Assembly (NCBI GenBank): GCA_033239005.1
Contig: BSQZ01000040.1
Coordinates: 6,143,599-6,207,598, forward strand
DNA length: 64,000 bases
Direction of reading: 5' to 3'
From: Lamellibrachia satsuma
Lineage: Eukaryota; Annelida; Polychaeta; Sabellida; Siboglinidae
Part shown: positions 12,720 through 24,418 of the stretch, in pieces
Layout of the letters: every line of letters begins with the position of its first letter
How positions within the stretch are numbered: the stretch's first letter is position 1
The notes under the pieces: model-generated
Told to the model about the DNA's origin: nothing
The model's database searches: none
What the model saw: only the letters and a program-made list of their open reading frames with translations
Program-made: the position numbers and the translations under genes

Positions 12720-15560
12720 ATGCTGTAAGTAATGACAACTTGAATGTTTTTTTAAATTGTTTTAAACTTGGTAGCTGAGTTATTTAATTTGCTAAGCTGT
12801 TCGACGTATTTATACCTTTGACATTGAGTGACAGTAGTCTGAAGGTGGTGTTTTTTTTTAACATAAACAGTTTGCTTTGTCTGGTACCACACATGTGTAT
12901 AGCTTTGGTTGGTGTAAAGAATGCTTGAACCATACCAGTTAAAGAGTGATTGTTTACCTTATAGTGTATAATCATAGTATTGCATGTAACTAAATCATGA
13001 AGTTTAAGTATGTTTGAGCTGTGGAAAAATACAGATGTATGATCATGGTAATTAAGGTTATAAATAATTCGTATAGCTTTTTTCTGTAACGTAAATAGTT
13101 TCTTGAGTCTCGATTGATACGTACTTCCCCATATCTCACAGCAATACGACATATGTAGTTCAACAAGTGATTTATATAATATGTGTAACGCTTGACAATC
13201 AAGAACATGCATAGTTTTATATAAAACTGCTATGCTTTTTGATTCTTTTGTTTCAACCATTTTATATGTTCTCTCCATTTTAGGTTGTCATCAAAAGTTA
13301 CTCCAAGGAATTTTGTATTTGTTACCTGCTCAATCAATGTTTATCCATTCAAAACTATATGCACATCTGTTCTAGGTTGTTTTTTATTGTTAAACATTAT
13401 AAAATTTGTTTTATTCACGATAATTTGTTCGCTCTGAACCATATGCTTAGTTGTTTTAGTTCGTTGTTAACTACATTGGTTACATCATCAATATTACTAG
13501 CCGAGTAAAACATGTTATTACCATCTGCAAATAGAATAATATGAAGTAGTTTGGAAACATCGCACATGTCATTTATGTTCAGGATAAATAGTAATGGGCC
13601 AAGGATTGATCCTTGCGGGACTCCACACTTCATTTCCTTGAATTCTGAGTTACTATTATTGTAGCATACATACTGTCTACGGTTGAATAAATAACTTTTT
13701 TATCCATTCCAGAGCTAAACCCCTTACTCCATAGCATTGCAATTTACTTAGCAAGATGTTGTGTTCAACGGTGTCAAAAGCTTTTTTTACATCGATAAAG
13801 ACACCAATCGTAGTTTGGAATTTATCCATTGCAGAAGTAACCTTTTCGACAAATTCAGTTAGAGCTAGTGAGGTCGAATGATTACCTCTGAAGCCATACT
13901 GCCCGTCTGCCAGTATGTGCTGTGCTTCAATGCAAGATGTTAGCCTTTTGCTAAATATTGTTTCAAGTATTTTTGAAAATTGGGATAAAAGATATATAGG
14001 TCTATAATTAGACAATTTAAAACGATCACTTGACTTGAATACAGGAATGATTTTTGCCAATTCCATATCATTTGGAAATGATCCGCAGATCAATGAGATG
14101 TAACAAATGTGGGTTAGCGGTTTTACAATTTGCTTTATTATATGCTTAACTGTTTTCATGCTGATCTCATCGTGTCCGTAGAGATGTTTTACTTTTGCAC
14201 CCAGACACAATGTGAAGTACTTCTTGCTCAGTAACTGGGTTATATACATTGACTGTGATACATTACTTTTTACAAAGTCAGTGGGCTTTGATCTCGGGCA
14301 GGGTCCTATAAGGCTTGATAAATTTGTACCTATGTCAACAAAGAATTTGTTGAACTGGTTAGATATTTCTTTACTTTCTCATACTACTCGATTTTCACCA
14401 ACATGAAATTCATTGAAATATTTTGTTTCAGATTTTCTTTTACATATTATGTTGTTAAGAATTTTCCAAGTCTCTCTTGTATTAGTTTTATAATCTTCAA
14501 GTTTTTCCCTGTAATAGTTCTTCTTTTCTAGACGTAAGAGTTTTGTTAACTTGTTTTTGTACTTTTTGTAGCGACTTTCTGTTAATTCTGACCTATCTTT
14601 TAGAAACGCTAACTACAGGTTATTTTTCTGTATGCAGGCGTTGTTTAGCCCTCTTGTTAACCAAGGTTTATCATCCTGTTTTGTTTTTCCTGTATACGTT
14701 GTTATTTTGACAGGACAGACATCGTTGTAAGTATTACTTAGTACTTGCATAAAGCGAGAGAATGCTAAGTTAGGGTTTGACTCGTTCATTAAAATTTCCC
14801 AGTTTATATCATTCAGGTCGTGCTCAAGTCTGTTTATCAAATCTTCATCTAATTTTCTTTTATATTTAACTGTTGGGTCTTCATGATTAACCTCATTAGT
14901 GTTGTCACACAGAACGAAAATTGGCATATGGCATGTAGTATCGCTTAAAACAATGCCGCACATTTTGTTTCTACACAGCTCAGAACAGAAAATGTTATAT
15001 ATTATAGAAACACTCGTGCCTGTTATTCGTGTTGGCCTGGTGATCAAGGGATATAACCCAGAGCTAAACATTTCATCAAGGAAATATTTTGCTTCAGCTT
15101 CGCAGTGCAATAGATCTATGTTGTAATCACCACATATGTATACAATTTTACTGGTGAGATTTCCCAGTATGAATGAGAGATTGTCATTAAATTTGTTGCA
15201 GGTTACTTAATTTTCATCCCAATTGTTTTCATTAAGCCAAGTTTCTGATATTGCAATGATTTGAAATTTATACTCCATTCTTCGAATAGTATCCTTTATC
15301 TTAGACAAATTTGCTTTTAGACTCCGGGCATTAAAGTGTATAACACTCAGTTTGTTTGGCCGGATGTTGCTAGCACTGCTAAAATTGGTTGAACATTGTG
15401 CTGAGGTGTAATATCGGCAGCGTGTAGGCAAATCGTGATACAACAAACATTCAGTATATATTTCGTGTGCATAACAGTATTCGTTGTAATAAAGCGGTTT
15501 ATCATATGTAAGTGTTAACCAGTCGTTTTCTTGTTTACCTGATGCCATAGTTAAATTAAG
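12720..15560 (-). pseudogene. Element A ORF2 (endonuclease-RT), broken
   Basis: Segments in order on the minus strand: N-terminus and start of endonuclease at 15207-15581 (FNARSLKANLSKIKDTIRRM, IIAISETWL); endonuclease at 14613-15110 (YPLITRPTRITGTS, VLSDTTCHMPIF, with the DH of the catalytic SDxxDH changed to CH); RT at 13677-14249 (YRPIYLLSQFSKI, GVFIDVKKAFDTVEHN); motif B at 13415-13633 (CGVPQGSILGPLLFIL); C-terminal region at 12784-13278. The RT catalytic motif is FADG instead of FADD (about 13520-13531), so an essential Asp is lost. Multiple stops and frameshifts. Close relative of the intact ORF2 at 49532-52627. Confidence 0.85.
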
Positions 15561-15593
15561 ATTTTGCAAGATATTATACATGAACTTAATTAT

Positions 15594-16290
15594 CTAAGCA
15601 CGGTTTGCGACATCTTGCCGCTCCCCTGCCACCAGTTTGTCAAATGTCAAATACGCGATTTTCCCCTCTTCCCGGGCCTTCGTCATTTTGGGCAACAGTT
15701 CTTTCCGCCTCGCCGTGACCCTCTGTGAGTTGTCTTCATTCACATAGATGCCTCGAGGCCGATTCTTCTTCGCCGCCTGTAGCACCAGCTCGCGGTCCTT
15801 GTATGATTTGAACTTGACTACGAGAGTCCTGGCTCTCGTCCCCGTGCCGTCAGTTCGGTGCGCGCTCTATGTTGATGGCGTGCACTTGGGCTTCGGGAAG
15901 TTCCAGGGCTGTTGTCATTGCCCTGCGTACGTTCTTCTCCGTCTGCTCCCACGTCTCGCCGTCGATTTCAAACCGCAGATTGCAGCGTCTCGATTGGTTT
16001 TCTTGGTAGTCGATCGAGCGTTCCATATTCTGTATCGTGAGCATCTTTTTTTGACAGGTCGTCGATGTTTTCCTTGGACTGATTTACTTTCAGTTCCTCG
16101 ACTTGAGTCTGTGTGTACTGAAGGCTGATCCGGAGTTCTGTCAGTGCCGTGGGTGTCTCGCGCATGAAACTCTCCACCCTCCGGTTTATCTCGGCGATCG
16201 CGCTTTGCAAACATGCCTGGTACGCGTTTTGTTGCACCGTTAGTAGCTTCTCGACGAGCGCATCATGAATCGTATTATCGTTCCCGTCGG
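15594..16290 (-). pseudogene. Element A ORF1 (L1-type RNA-binding protein), frameshifted
   Basis: Minus-strand pieces read NKRVESFMRET-like coiled-coil sequence, then QSRRCNLRF, ETWEQTEKNVRRAMTTALEL, and the C-terminal block RPRGIYVNEDNSQRVTARRK with ELLPKMTKAREEGKIAY, ending at a stop near 15594-15599. This is the coiled coil plus RRM plus C-terminal domain order of L1 ORF1-type proteins. A short deletion removes the DGVSEV segment present in the plus copy, and frameshifts split the frame near 15850-15968. It usefully preserves the full C-terminus that the plus copy has lost to a nonsense codon. Confidence 0.8.
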
Positions 16291-16370
16291 CGTTTGTTTC
16301 AATGTGGGTGTCGTCAGTAGGTGCCGTGGTTGCGCCACCTACACTGACTCCTCCACCCTTATTTCCAATT

Positions 16371-16890
16371 GGTTACCGTTGTTCTGAAGTGTTCTCACAT
16401 TCCAGGTGCATGTATTAATCTTGAATAGTTTCTTGTGTTTTCGACCGCAGTGTTGGATGAGTAGTTCGCCGTGATTTGCGGACAAGCCTGGCTGGAGCCA
16501 GCTTTGTTTAGGAACTTTTTTATATATCCTCTTCCAATTGGAGAGAGCAGTGTTGCCCTTAAGGAAGGCTGTTCTGTCGCCCTAGCAGGATACGGATGTC
16601 ATTGTGAACTCCATGTCAGTGATAAAACGACCTTAACACAAGGGTCGCCATAGGTGTAGGGTCGTGACTAAGAACTCCCAGCGGCATCTTCCACCTCCGC
16701 AGGAATGTTGTAGTGTGATAGAGGAAGAAAGGAGAGAGAGAAAGGATGGTATTAACCCTATACCTGCGCCAGAAAGTTTAAGGTGGAGTAGATTTGCGCA
16801 GATCTATCCCACACGCTTTATCTAGTGGCTCAGTTTGGGTGAGACGACTAGAGGGGACATCGACTGCAAGCAGTGGCCAGCCGTGTTCTG
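16371..16890 (-). pseudogene. RTE-like element, N-terminal endonuclease segment and presumed 5' region
   Basis: Minus-strand reading at about 16430-16371 gives KLFKINTCTWNVRTLQNNG, the RTE endonuclease start (consensus TWNVRTL), cut off by element A. From about 16430 to 16740 no coding is recognised; it may be the RTE 5' UTR. From 16740 to 16890 nothing is seen. Confidence 0.65.
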
Positions 16891-16891
16891 T

Positions 16892-17948
16892 AAACATCCA
16901 TGCTGCCCTGTACATGCTCTGTACACAAACATGCTGCTCTGTTCATGCTATGTACACATTCATGCTGCCCTGTACATGCTCTGAACACATCCATGCTGCC
17001 CTGATATGCTCTGTACACATCCTTGTTAACCTGTACATGATCTGTACACATACATGCTGCCATGTACATGCTCTGTACACATCCATGCTGCCCTGTACAT
17101 GCTCTGTACACTTCCATGCTACCCTGTACATGCTCTGCACACATTCATGATGCCCTGTACATGCTCTGTACACATCCATGCTGCCCTGTACATGCTCTGT
17201 ACACATCCATGCTGCCCTGTACATGCTATGTACACATCCATGCTGCCCTGTACATGCTCTGTACACATCCATGCTGCTCTGTACATGCTCTGCACACATT
17301 CATGCTGCCCTGTACATGCTCTGTATACATCAATGTTACCCTGTACATGCTCTGTACACATCAATGCTGCCCTGTTCATGCTCTGTACACATCCATGCTG
17401 CCCTGTACATGCTCTGTACACATCCATGCTGCCATGTACATGCTCTGTACACATCGATGCTGCCATGTGCATGCTCTGTACACATCCATGCTGCCCTGTG
17501 CATGTTGTGTACACATCCATGCTGCCCTGTGCATGCTCTGTACACATCCAAGCTGCTCTGTACATGCTCTGTACACATCCATGCTGCCCTGTACATGCTC
17601 TGTACACATCCATGCTGCCCTGTGCATGCTCTGTACACATCCACGCTGCCCTGTGCATGTTGTGTACACATCCATGCTTCCCTGTGCATGCTCTGTACAC
17701 ATCCAAGCTGCTCTGTACATGCTCTGTACACATCCATGCTGCCCTGTGCATGCTCTGTACACATCCACGCTGCCCTGTACATGCTATGTACACATCCATT
17801 CTGCCCTGTACATTATCTGTACACATCCATGCTGCTCTGTACATGCTCTGTACACATCCGTGCTGCCCTGTACATGCTACGTACACATCCATGCTGCTCT
17901 GTACATGCTCTGTACACATCCGTGCTGCCCTGTACATGCTCTGCCACG
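16892..17948. repeat. 31-bp minisatellite, about 34 copies
   Basis: Units read catgctctgtacacatccatgctgccctgta with sparse substitutions (Cga/Cga, ctgCTctg, tgcatg variants). Because 31 bp shifts frame each copy and no frame of the unit holds a stop, long frames (about 260-315 codons) run through on both strands, encoding Cys/His/Met-rich peptides. No ATG context, splice site or domain supports translation. Confidence 0.97.
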
Positions 17949-18017
17949 CACGAGCGTCATGCATTTTAATGAGGTAGACGTCCCCAGTTCGCTGCCTCGA
18001 CGCAGCTAACCCGCACA

Positions 18018-18093
18018 TAGTTTAGCCAGTCGAGGCTGTTGTCCTGGGATGGGCCGAGGCTGTTGTCCGGGGATGGGCCGCCGCGGTCTTTAA
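18018..18093. repeat. GC-rich module, intact copy (empty site for element B copy 1)
   Basis: Reads gtttagccagtcgaggctgt then tgtcctgggatgggccgagg and ccgccgcggtcttta. The same module recurs at 18856-18876 plus 21783-21818, where element B copy 1 splits it. It contains an internal partial repeat of gaggctgttgtccNgggatg. Confidence 0.8.
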
Positions 18094-18106
18094 GCCCGGC
18101 GCACGC

Positions 18107-18855
18107 GGGCGGATCGGCAGCGCGGCGACACGTCACGAGGCCAACGGCTGAGCTATTTTTCCTATCACCGTTGCCCGCAGACGAGTGAATGTAGCTCAGC
18201 TGCATACGCGGCCGTCACTACCAATTGCGCCCACAATGCTTTGTGCAGCTTCCCTCCCGAAAATAACATTTAATTAACTCTACCTTAAATCTAAATAATA
18301 AAAATATAATAACTAAATCACGAATATTGATACTAATAATACACAATTAACGCACGGCGTACAGATTTGGTAAAATACCTTTTTAATAGTTCATAAAATG
18401 TATACACATTGTGAACTGTGTGACATAACAGTTGAAAAGGATATGTTTGTAACTTATATATAACATATCCTGAAAATACAATTTAAAATATCATGAACAA
18501 GAATCAATTGTACAATCATAATGAAAAACACAAGTCAATATCTTTCACAATCGTGAACAACAGGTAGCTTGTCTTCAGAGATTGACTCAAACAGAAACTC
18601 GTTGGACGCTACCATTTGGTTAATACATGATCGCGGTACGTGAAATCATTGGCTAGATTACTTTCGCTGCTGAGCTGACAGCTCATGTTGCTCGCAGACG
18701 AGAGAATCGGGCAATACGAGGTGCTGGTAATTTCAAATACGTCGGATAATCTTTCCCCCGGCTCGCGAGGCCAGCTGCTTAGCTAGATCACCCGCACAAG
18801 AGCAGATCGGCCGCAGAAACGCGTCATGAGCTGCCGCCGCGCTGCCGATCCGCCC
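18107..18855. repeat. Inverted-repeat-bounded segment (749 bp)
   Basis: Positions 18107-18127 (gggcggatcggcagcgcggcg minus its last base) and 18835-18855 are perfect 21-bp inverted repeats. Similarity appears to continue inward in patches (cacgtcacgaggcc / ggcctcgcgag). The segment is flanked on both sides by direct copies of the GC-rich gtttagccag module. The interior (18130-18800) is AT-rich and has no recognisable gene. Could be a non-autonomous TIR element or a folded tandem array. Confidence 0.6.
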
Positions 18856-18876
18856 GTTTAGCCAGCCGAGGCTGTT

Positions 18877-21782
18877 TAACAAGATTTAACAAGATTTGCC
18901 ATCCAAGCCAAAGGCCCAAATGGCAAGTGGACAAGGAAGCCATTGGCTTATCGAGAGTCCAACAATGTTCACCTACTTATAACCCGCCCTCCTGATATAT
19001 GTGTCAACCTTGTTTTTAAACATATTCACGCTGCTAGCAGTTACACAATCTGTAGACAGTTTGTTCCATTCATTTATTGTCCTCTGTGAGAACGAGTGCT
19101 TCCTGATGTCCAATCTACATTGATCCTTTACTAATTTTACCTCATGTCCTCTAGTTCTGCTATCCTTCTTGAGTGAGAAAAACATATTTCTATCAATATT
19201 TTCATACCCATTCAATATCTTAAAAAACTTCAATCTGATCTCCTCTTAACCTCCTTGTCTCTAGAGTTGTTAAACCACATTCTTTCAGGCGTTCTTCATA
19301 ACTAAGGTCTCTAAGTTCTGGAATCATTTTAGTTGCTCTCCTTTGTATGCGTTCAAGCGTATCTATATCCTTCTTACGATACGGTCTCCATGCTTGTATA
19401 CAGTATTCTAAATGAGGTCTAACTATTGCTTTATAAAGAGGTATAATTAACTTTTTTCCCTTATATGTTATGTTTCCTCTAATCAATCCAAGAATTTGAT
19501 TACCCTTTGAAGCTGCAATACCACACTGCTCTGAAACTTTCATATCAGCGCTTATTGTAACTCCTAAGTCCTTTTCTTTTACAGTAGTACCAAGAACAGT
19601 AGCTCCCATTTTATAGTTTACATTCAAGTTCCCATGTCCTGTATGTAGGCATTTACATTTCCCAAAATTGAACAGCATCTGCCATTTCTCAGACCATTTC
19701 ACTAATCTGTCTAGATCGTTTTGTAAATGTTGTTTATCACCATCAGTATTAACCTTTCTAAACAGTTTTGTGTCGTCCGCAAATTTCAGTACGTTACTTG
19801 TTATACTCTCGTCCAAGTCATTGATATAAATTAAGAATAATATAGGTCCTAATACTGATCCTTGAGGTACCCCACTCAAAACCGATTTCCAATTTGAAAC
19901 TTCGCCATCTACTACAACTCGTTGTCTTCTGTCAGTCAGCCATTGTTCTATCCAGTCAGTTATGCTATCCCCGATACCATGGGCTTTTAATTTAAGTAGC
20001 AATCTTTGATGTGGCACTTTGTCAAAAGCTTTCTGAAAATCTAAGTAGATAATATCTACTGGCGATCCCATGTCTATCCACTTAGTGATTTCTTCCAAAA
20101 AACATAACATATTTGTTAAGCATGACCTCGCTTTAAGGAATCCATGTTGAGATGAATTTAATAATTTATGCTTAACGAGGAAGTCCACCATATGGTCTTT
20201 AATTAACCTTTCTAATAATTTACAAATCACTGACGTTAAACTCACTGGTCTGTAATTCTCTGACTTATTTCTCGAACCCTTTTTAAATAATGGTATGATG
20301 TTTGCTTCTTTCCATTCAAACGGAACAACTCCCTCTTTTAATGACAAGTTGAATACTCTTGCAAGTGGTATACTGATTTGATCTACTGTTTCCATTAGTA
20401 ATTTTGGAGGAATCCCATCCACTCCCGGTGATTTGTTATCCTTCATTGCCTTTATTTTCCTAGCTACCAATTCTGGAGTTACAACTAACGGTCCTAAATA
20501 GTCAGATTTAGCCCCCTGAAATTTAGCATCAGCAACTGGTAATGAACTAATATCTTCTTTTGTAAACACTGAACTGAAGTAACCATTTAGGTCTTCCGCC
20601 ATTAAAAAACCCTGTGATATTATATTTCCAGCACTGTCTTCTAGAGGTCCAACCTTGTCTTGTACGTTTTGTTTACTCCTGACATATGCATAAAAACTCT
20701 TGCTGTCAGTTTTTATGTTACACGCCAGTTTTTGCTCATAGCTTCTTTTAGATTGTCTGATTTCAGTTGTAGCTGCATTAAGTGCCTCTTTGTATTTTGC
20801 ATAGTCTTCTTCCTTTCTGGTACGCCTATAAACCCTCCACATAGTTTGTTTTAGCATTATTTTTGTAATTGCCTCTTTTGACAAGTGTTTCTTTCTACAC
20901 CGTTTTCCTTGTTTTCGGAAGGGAACAAATTTATCAATGATACTCTCAATTTCATATTTTAGAATATTCCAACATTCAATTGCAGTCTTATCCATCAGCA
21001 TGTTATTCCAATCTAGCTGTGCTAAGTATTTTCTCATATCTTTGTAGTTACCTTTGTGGAAGTTTCTCTTGTACGTTTTCTTATTTTTACTTTCTGATTT
21101 TACATTGATGTCAAAATGTATTTGATTATGGTCACTATTACCCAATGGTTCAAATATGTTTACATTGTCCACTAATTCTTGTTGTGATGACAAAACTATA
21201 TCTAATACATTTTCTCCCCTGGTTGGTTCTAGTACGTGCTGAGTAAGAAAGCTATCCTGGATTAAACATAGAAATTGTTGATCCTCAATCCCTGTGCTCT
21301 CTAGAGAATTCCATTGTATGTGTCCATGGTTAAAATCTCCCATTATGATACATTCCCCTTTACTAACTTCCTTTATAGCTTTTTTTATTTTTGTGTTGTC
21401 CTCTTCGTTTATGTTTGGACTTCGGTAAACTAATCCAATAGTTAATTTTGAATTTCCTGAAACAATTTTGCACCAAACAGCTTCATCGCAATCTGCTTCC
21501 CTTTCTAGTTTTATTTCATAAGCCTGAATAGATTCTTTAACATATAAAATAACTCCCCCTCCCCTTCTTCCTATTCGATCTTTCCTAAACATTACGTATC
21601 CTGTCAGTCCTAATTCAGCATCTGTTATATCTATGTTAGCCCATGATTCAGTTATACCAATTATGTGAGGGTCAATATCTTCTACCATAATGTTTAATTC
21701 GTTTTTCTTATTTACTATGCTCCTTGCATTTAAACATACGCATCTATAACCTTTTTCAGAGATGATTTTCGGATGATTTGAT
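18877..21782 (-). mobile_element. Element B, copy 1: CR1-like non-LTR retrotransposon, 5'-truncated
   Basis: Bounded by TGTT on both sides (18873-18876 and 21783-21786). Joining the flanks recreates the GC-rich module seen intact at 18018-18093, which defines both ends. The 3' end (left on this strand) consists of repeated aacaagattt units. The 5' end is truncated within the stretch just upstream of the endonuclease. Same strand and family as copy 2 at 25588-28832, with proteins roughly three-quarters identical by eye. Confidence 0.88.
18973..21688 (-). pseudogene. Element B copy 1 pol (endonuclease-RT), one frameshift
   Basis: First frame 21688-19220 (822 codons): endonuclease (IIGITESWANIDI, GRRGGGVILYVKESI, GLVYRSPNIN, IIMGDFNHGHIQW, NSDHNQIHF), RT fingers (KSPGVDGIPPKLL, NYRPVSLTSVICKLLE), motif A (IIYLDFQKAFDKVPHQRL), motif B (SGVPQGSVLGPILFLIYIND), catalytic FADD at residues 636-639, then QAWRPYRKKDIDTLERIQRR. 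It ends abnormally after RGDQIEVF because of an extra T in the run at about 19223-19229 (gaagttttttaag, versus gaagtgtttaaa in copy 2). The true C-terminus continues in another frame (ILNGYENIDRNMFFSLKK, INEWNKLS) to a stop at 18973. All visible catalytic motifs are otherwise intact, so this is a recently disabled copy. Confidence 0.88.
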
Positions 21783-21996
21783 TGTTGTCCGTGGATGGGC
21801 CGCCGCGGTCTTTACGCGGCTACTTGGATCCGTATGTGCGAGTTGAGTGGTTTGGGTGGACCAATGCTGCAAGCCAACCAACAAGGATGCGTCTACCTGG
21901 CATGCAAAGGTACTCCCATCTCGCCCCAACCTAACACCCACAAACCTTGTTTCCATTAAAAAATGTTGCAACAAACATTTTTGTTCTAATACAAAT

Positions 21997-22236
21997 ATGG
22001 ACAATGCAATACTGAGCCTAGCATTTCTATTGGACACTGACGACGCGATGGTAATTGCCCTGCAGCATATGCACGTCAAGGAACAGCATGCCTCCGAAAA
22101 AGACGTTTTTATTTCAATGATGCTAGCAATGAGTATTGTTGGAAAAATTTTCAGATTTCAAAAAGACGATCTGCGTCGACTGAAGTGCGTCGACCGGGTG
22201 TTCTATTTATATCTGTGGGGTACGTACACTAATTAG
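21997..22236 (+). CDS. Unrecognised small reading frame
   Basis: An ATG at 21997 opens 79 codons (MDNAILSLAFLLDTDDAM..., ...LRRLKCVDRVFYLYLWGTYTN). A GGTACGT splice-donor-like sequence lies near 22218, so it may be a first exon. The N-terminus is acidic and hydrophobic and the rest is basic. No domain recognised. Codon composition is unlike the neighbouring repeats, which is the only coding argument. Confidence 0.25.
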   Translation: MDNAILSLAFLLDTDDAMVIALQHMHVKEQHASEKDVFISMMLAMSIVGKIFRFQKDDLRRLKCVDRVFYLYLWGTYTN

Positions 22237-22879
22237 CGTCTGCACCCGCTCACCCGGATACTGCCACGGCTTTCTAACCAGGCGCCCTGGGAAGACTATA
22301 GCGATGGGCGTCTCTTCCACTTAACGATAAGACGGTGAACCGACCTGTAATAGTGGACAAGTTGAGCGGTGGCTCGTTCGAACATGTTGCGAAACGTCGT
22401 GTGCACGTATGTTCAAGTTATCGATCCGAACAGTGTTCGAAGCCGTGGCTAAGTCTACATGGCTTTGCAGCGCCGCTTCACTGGTCGACGTGAGGCCGAC
22501 TGGGAATGCTGTTCAGCGACCTGCTGCCATGGCTCGGGGGTTGGACATGCCTTTCCTCCAGAACATGTTGTTTAGTGAAGCATATGCAGAACCCGGTGAT
22601 ATATGCATGTTTGAATAGCAAGCTCGAATCCAACTTAGTGTGGGTGTGGACGGTTCGATGTAGTTATTTCACCAACTCGTGACTGGTCATGTGTGACCCT
22701 ATGCTATCTCACTTAAGTCTCGTCAACCAGTTCTAGCTGTGGAGTCCACCGGCGACCTCCGCCGCTCTGACGCCCGTGAAAAGAATATATGACCACATCC
22801 TACTTTATCAAACAATATATACGGACAAATACATTCAGTACATTTTTTTAAGAACGAAACGTTTTCTCTAATAGGTGGT
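22237..22879. other. Gene-free stretch
   Basis: No recognisable feature. Confidence 0.4.
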
Positions 22880-23108
22880 CGCTACCCATTCGCGTGAGTT
22901 GACCACAGTTAGTGCGGCCCGTCTAAGATTGACCCAAACGTCGAACTGACAACCGAAATTTCACTGCCCCAACCCGAACATTCACCTCAAAATCGCTACT
23001 CATTCGCGTGAGTTGACCACAGTTAGTGCGGCCCGTCTGAGATTGACCCAAACGTCGAACTGACAACCGAAATTCCACTGCCCCAACCCCAACATTCACC
23101 TCAAAATC
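22880..23108. repeat. 114-bp tandem duplication
   Basis: Two copies (22880-22993 and 22994-23108) sharing attcgcgtgagttgaccaca and cccaaacgtcgaactgacaa, with only a few mismatches, so recent. Confidence 0.93.
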
Positions 23109-23359
23109 GTTTTTGATTGTCAGAACAATATTGTCATTAAATACACTGGTCGGGGCCAAATTCACTTTACTTAATAGAATTAGCCGTTTTCATAAAAAAT
23201 CTAAAGTAATAGTTGTACAAGAGCTATTTATTTAAAATAACGTTTATTTCATCGATTGAATGCAAATTAATTGTTAGGAAATTTGTTTTGTGTGAAACAA
23301 TTACGATTATCGAACAACGATAAACTTTCGCAAAAAGATTTTATTGGTAAAATTCACTG

Positions 23360-23520
23360 TACGGTAAGACGCACCGCGTTAACTGCGTGAACACTACGGG
23401 CCGTTCGTTAGAGTTCCTGTTCCGATTACGCGAATAGTTGCGTACATTTTCGTCCATAAAGGGGGGTATGGCGCGTATTTACATCAACCTTCATCGATGT
23501 GTCGCACTAGTCACGTGACA
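23360..23520. repeat. Dispersed repeat, copy 1
   Basis: Shares tacggtaagacgcaNcgc, ggccgttcgttag, and the spacing to catcNtcgat and tgNgctagt with 59878-60050, in the same orientation. Not coding; family unknown. Confidence 0.6.
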
Positions 23521-24418
23521 ATGGTTCCATGCCAAAATATGGCAGAAAAACCTGTTTTCCTAACTGTTTTCTTCGAAAACAATGACTTTGTTCGATGCTT
23601 ACACTTCCAAGGACCGACATGCCATATATACGACTAGTGACGAATGCGATGCAATGTCCAGCCATATCCAAAAAGGGGACGGATTTGCCGGCCAGGCGGA
23701 TTTGACCATGTTTACTATAAATGCATTCGCTTTCAGGGTTAAGACCACAGCGCATTATGGCATGATTACGCCTGATTATAAGAAAACTAGACGACAACAA
23801 AATCTGAACAATTTCACAGCCACCGCCATCATGTTACTGATATTCTAAAGAGTTGTGTCAAAGTCACACACGACCAGCTCTTCAACCGCGTTGACCTTAG
23901 TTAGCAAACGCGTCTACCCTTCGGTATCTGCGGTTTTTGCCACATATTAATACGCCTACCGGTGTACTACAAAATAAATACGGGTCTTCGAATCCGCTTA
24001 ATAATGCAACATCTCACTACCAAATGTCGGACATTTCAAATGTTCCAACCTTGCTGGCTGAATACAGTTCTTTTTTGGCAAAGAAAATCATTGACATCGA
24101 CTAAATTGCGTACATTTAGGCACTATATTCGTGTGAAATATATCCGGAAGTATAATTGTTGTTTGACCTTTTGAATGACGCGACGTAAACTGATGCGAGT
24201 CGAATGTAGACAAACGCGGGTAAAACATACGGACCGACACATAAACGGACGGACACATATACGGACCGACACATATATGGACCGACACATACTTGGCGTT
24301 CGTAATGTCATTGTCTGATGCGGAAAGACACAAAAGTAAAAGGTGAAATATACTTAAGCGCGAACACCTGCGACCTCTGGCGGGCCGTTGGTCACCTTGG
24401 CCAGCTACCGGCCAACCA
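23521..24418. other. Gene-free stretch
   Basis: Contains a short 15-16-bp repeat (ggaccgacacatata, about four copies, 24229-24290). No gene recognised. Confidence 0.4.

Larger units (their letters stand above)
12459..16370 (-). mobile_element. Element A, minus copy: two-ORF non-LTR retrotransposon (decayed) inserted in the RTE-like element
   Basis: Extends from the 3' tail at about 12459 (reverse complement of ttcacttcacttcac, preceded by a GTT-rich run) to about 16370. It is collinear with the plus-strand copy at 48.3-52.9 kb: ORF1 at about 15600-16290, ORF2 at about 12720-15560. RTE endonuclease sequence on its left (IAALSETRLPD) and right (INTCTWNVRTLQNNGNQLE) shows that it landed inside that older element. 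About 20 endonuclease residues appear missing at the junction, so the target may have been partly deleted. No target-site duplication (TSD) is apparent. Confidence 0.85.

Noticed and set aside
16794..18018. Cys/His/Met-rich 'protein' of about 300 codons
   Set aside because: The 31-bp minisatellite is open in all phases on both strands; no gene signals.
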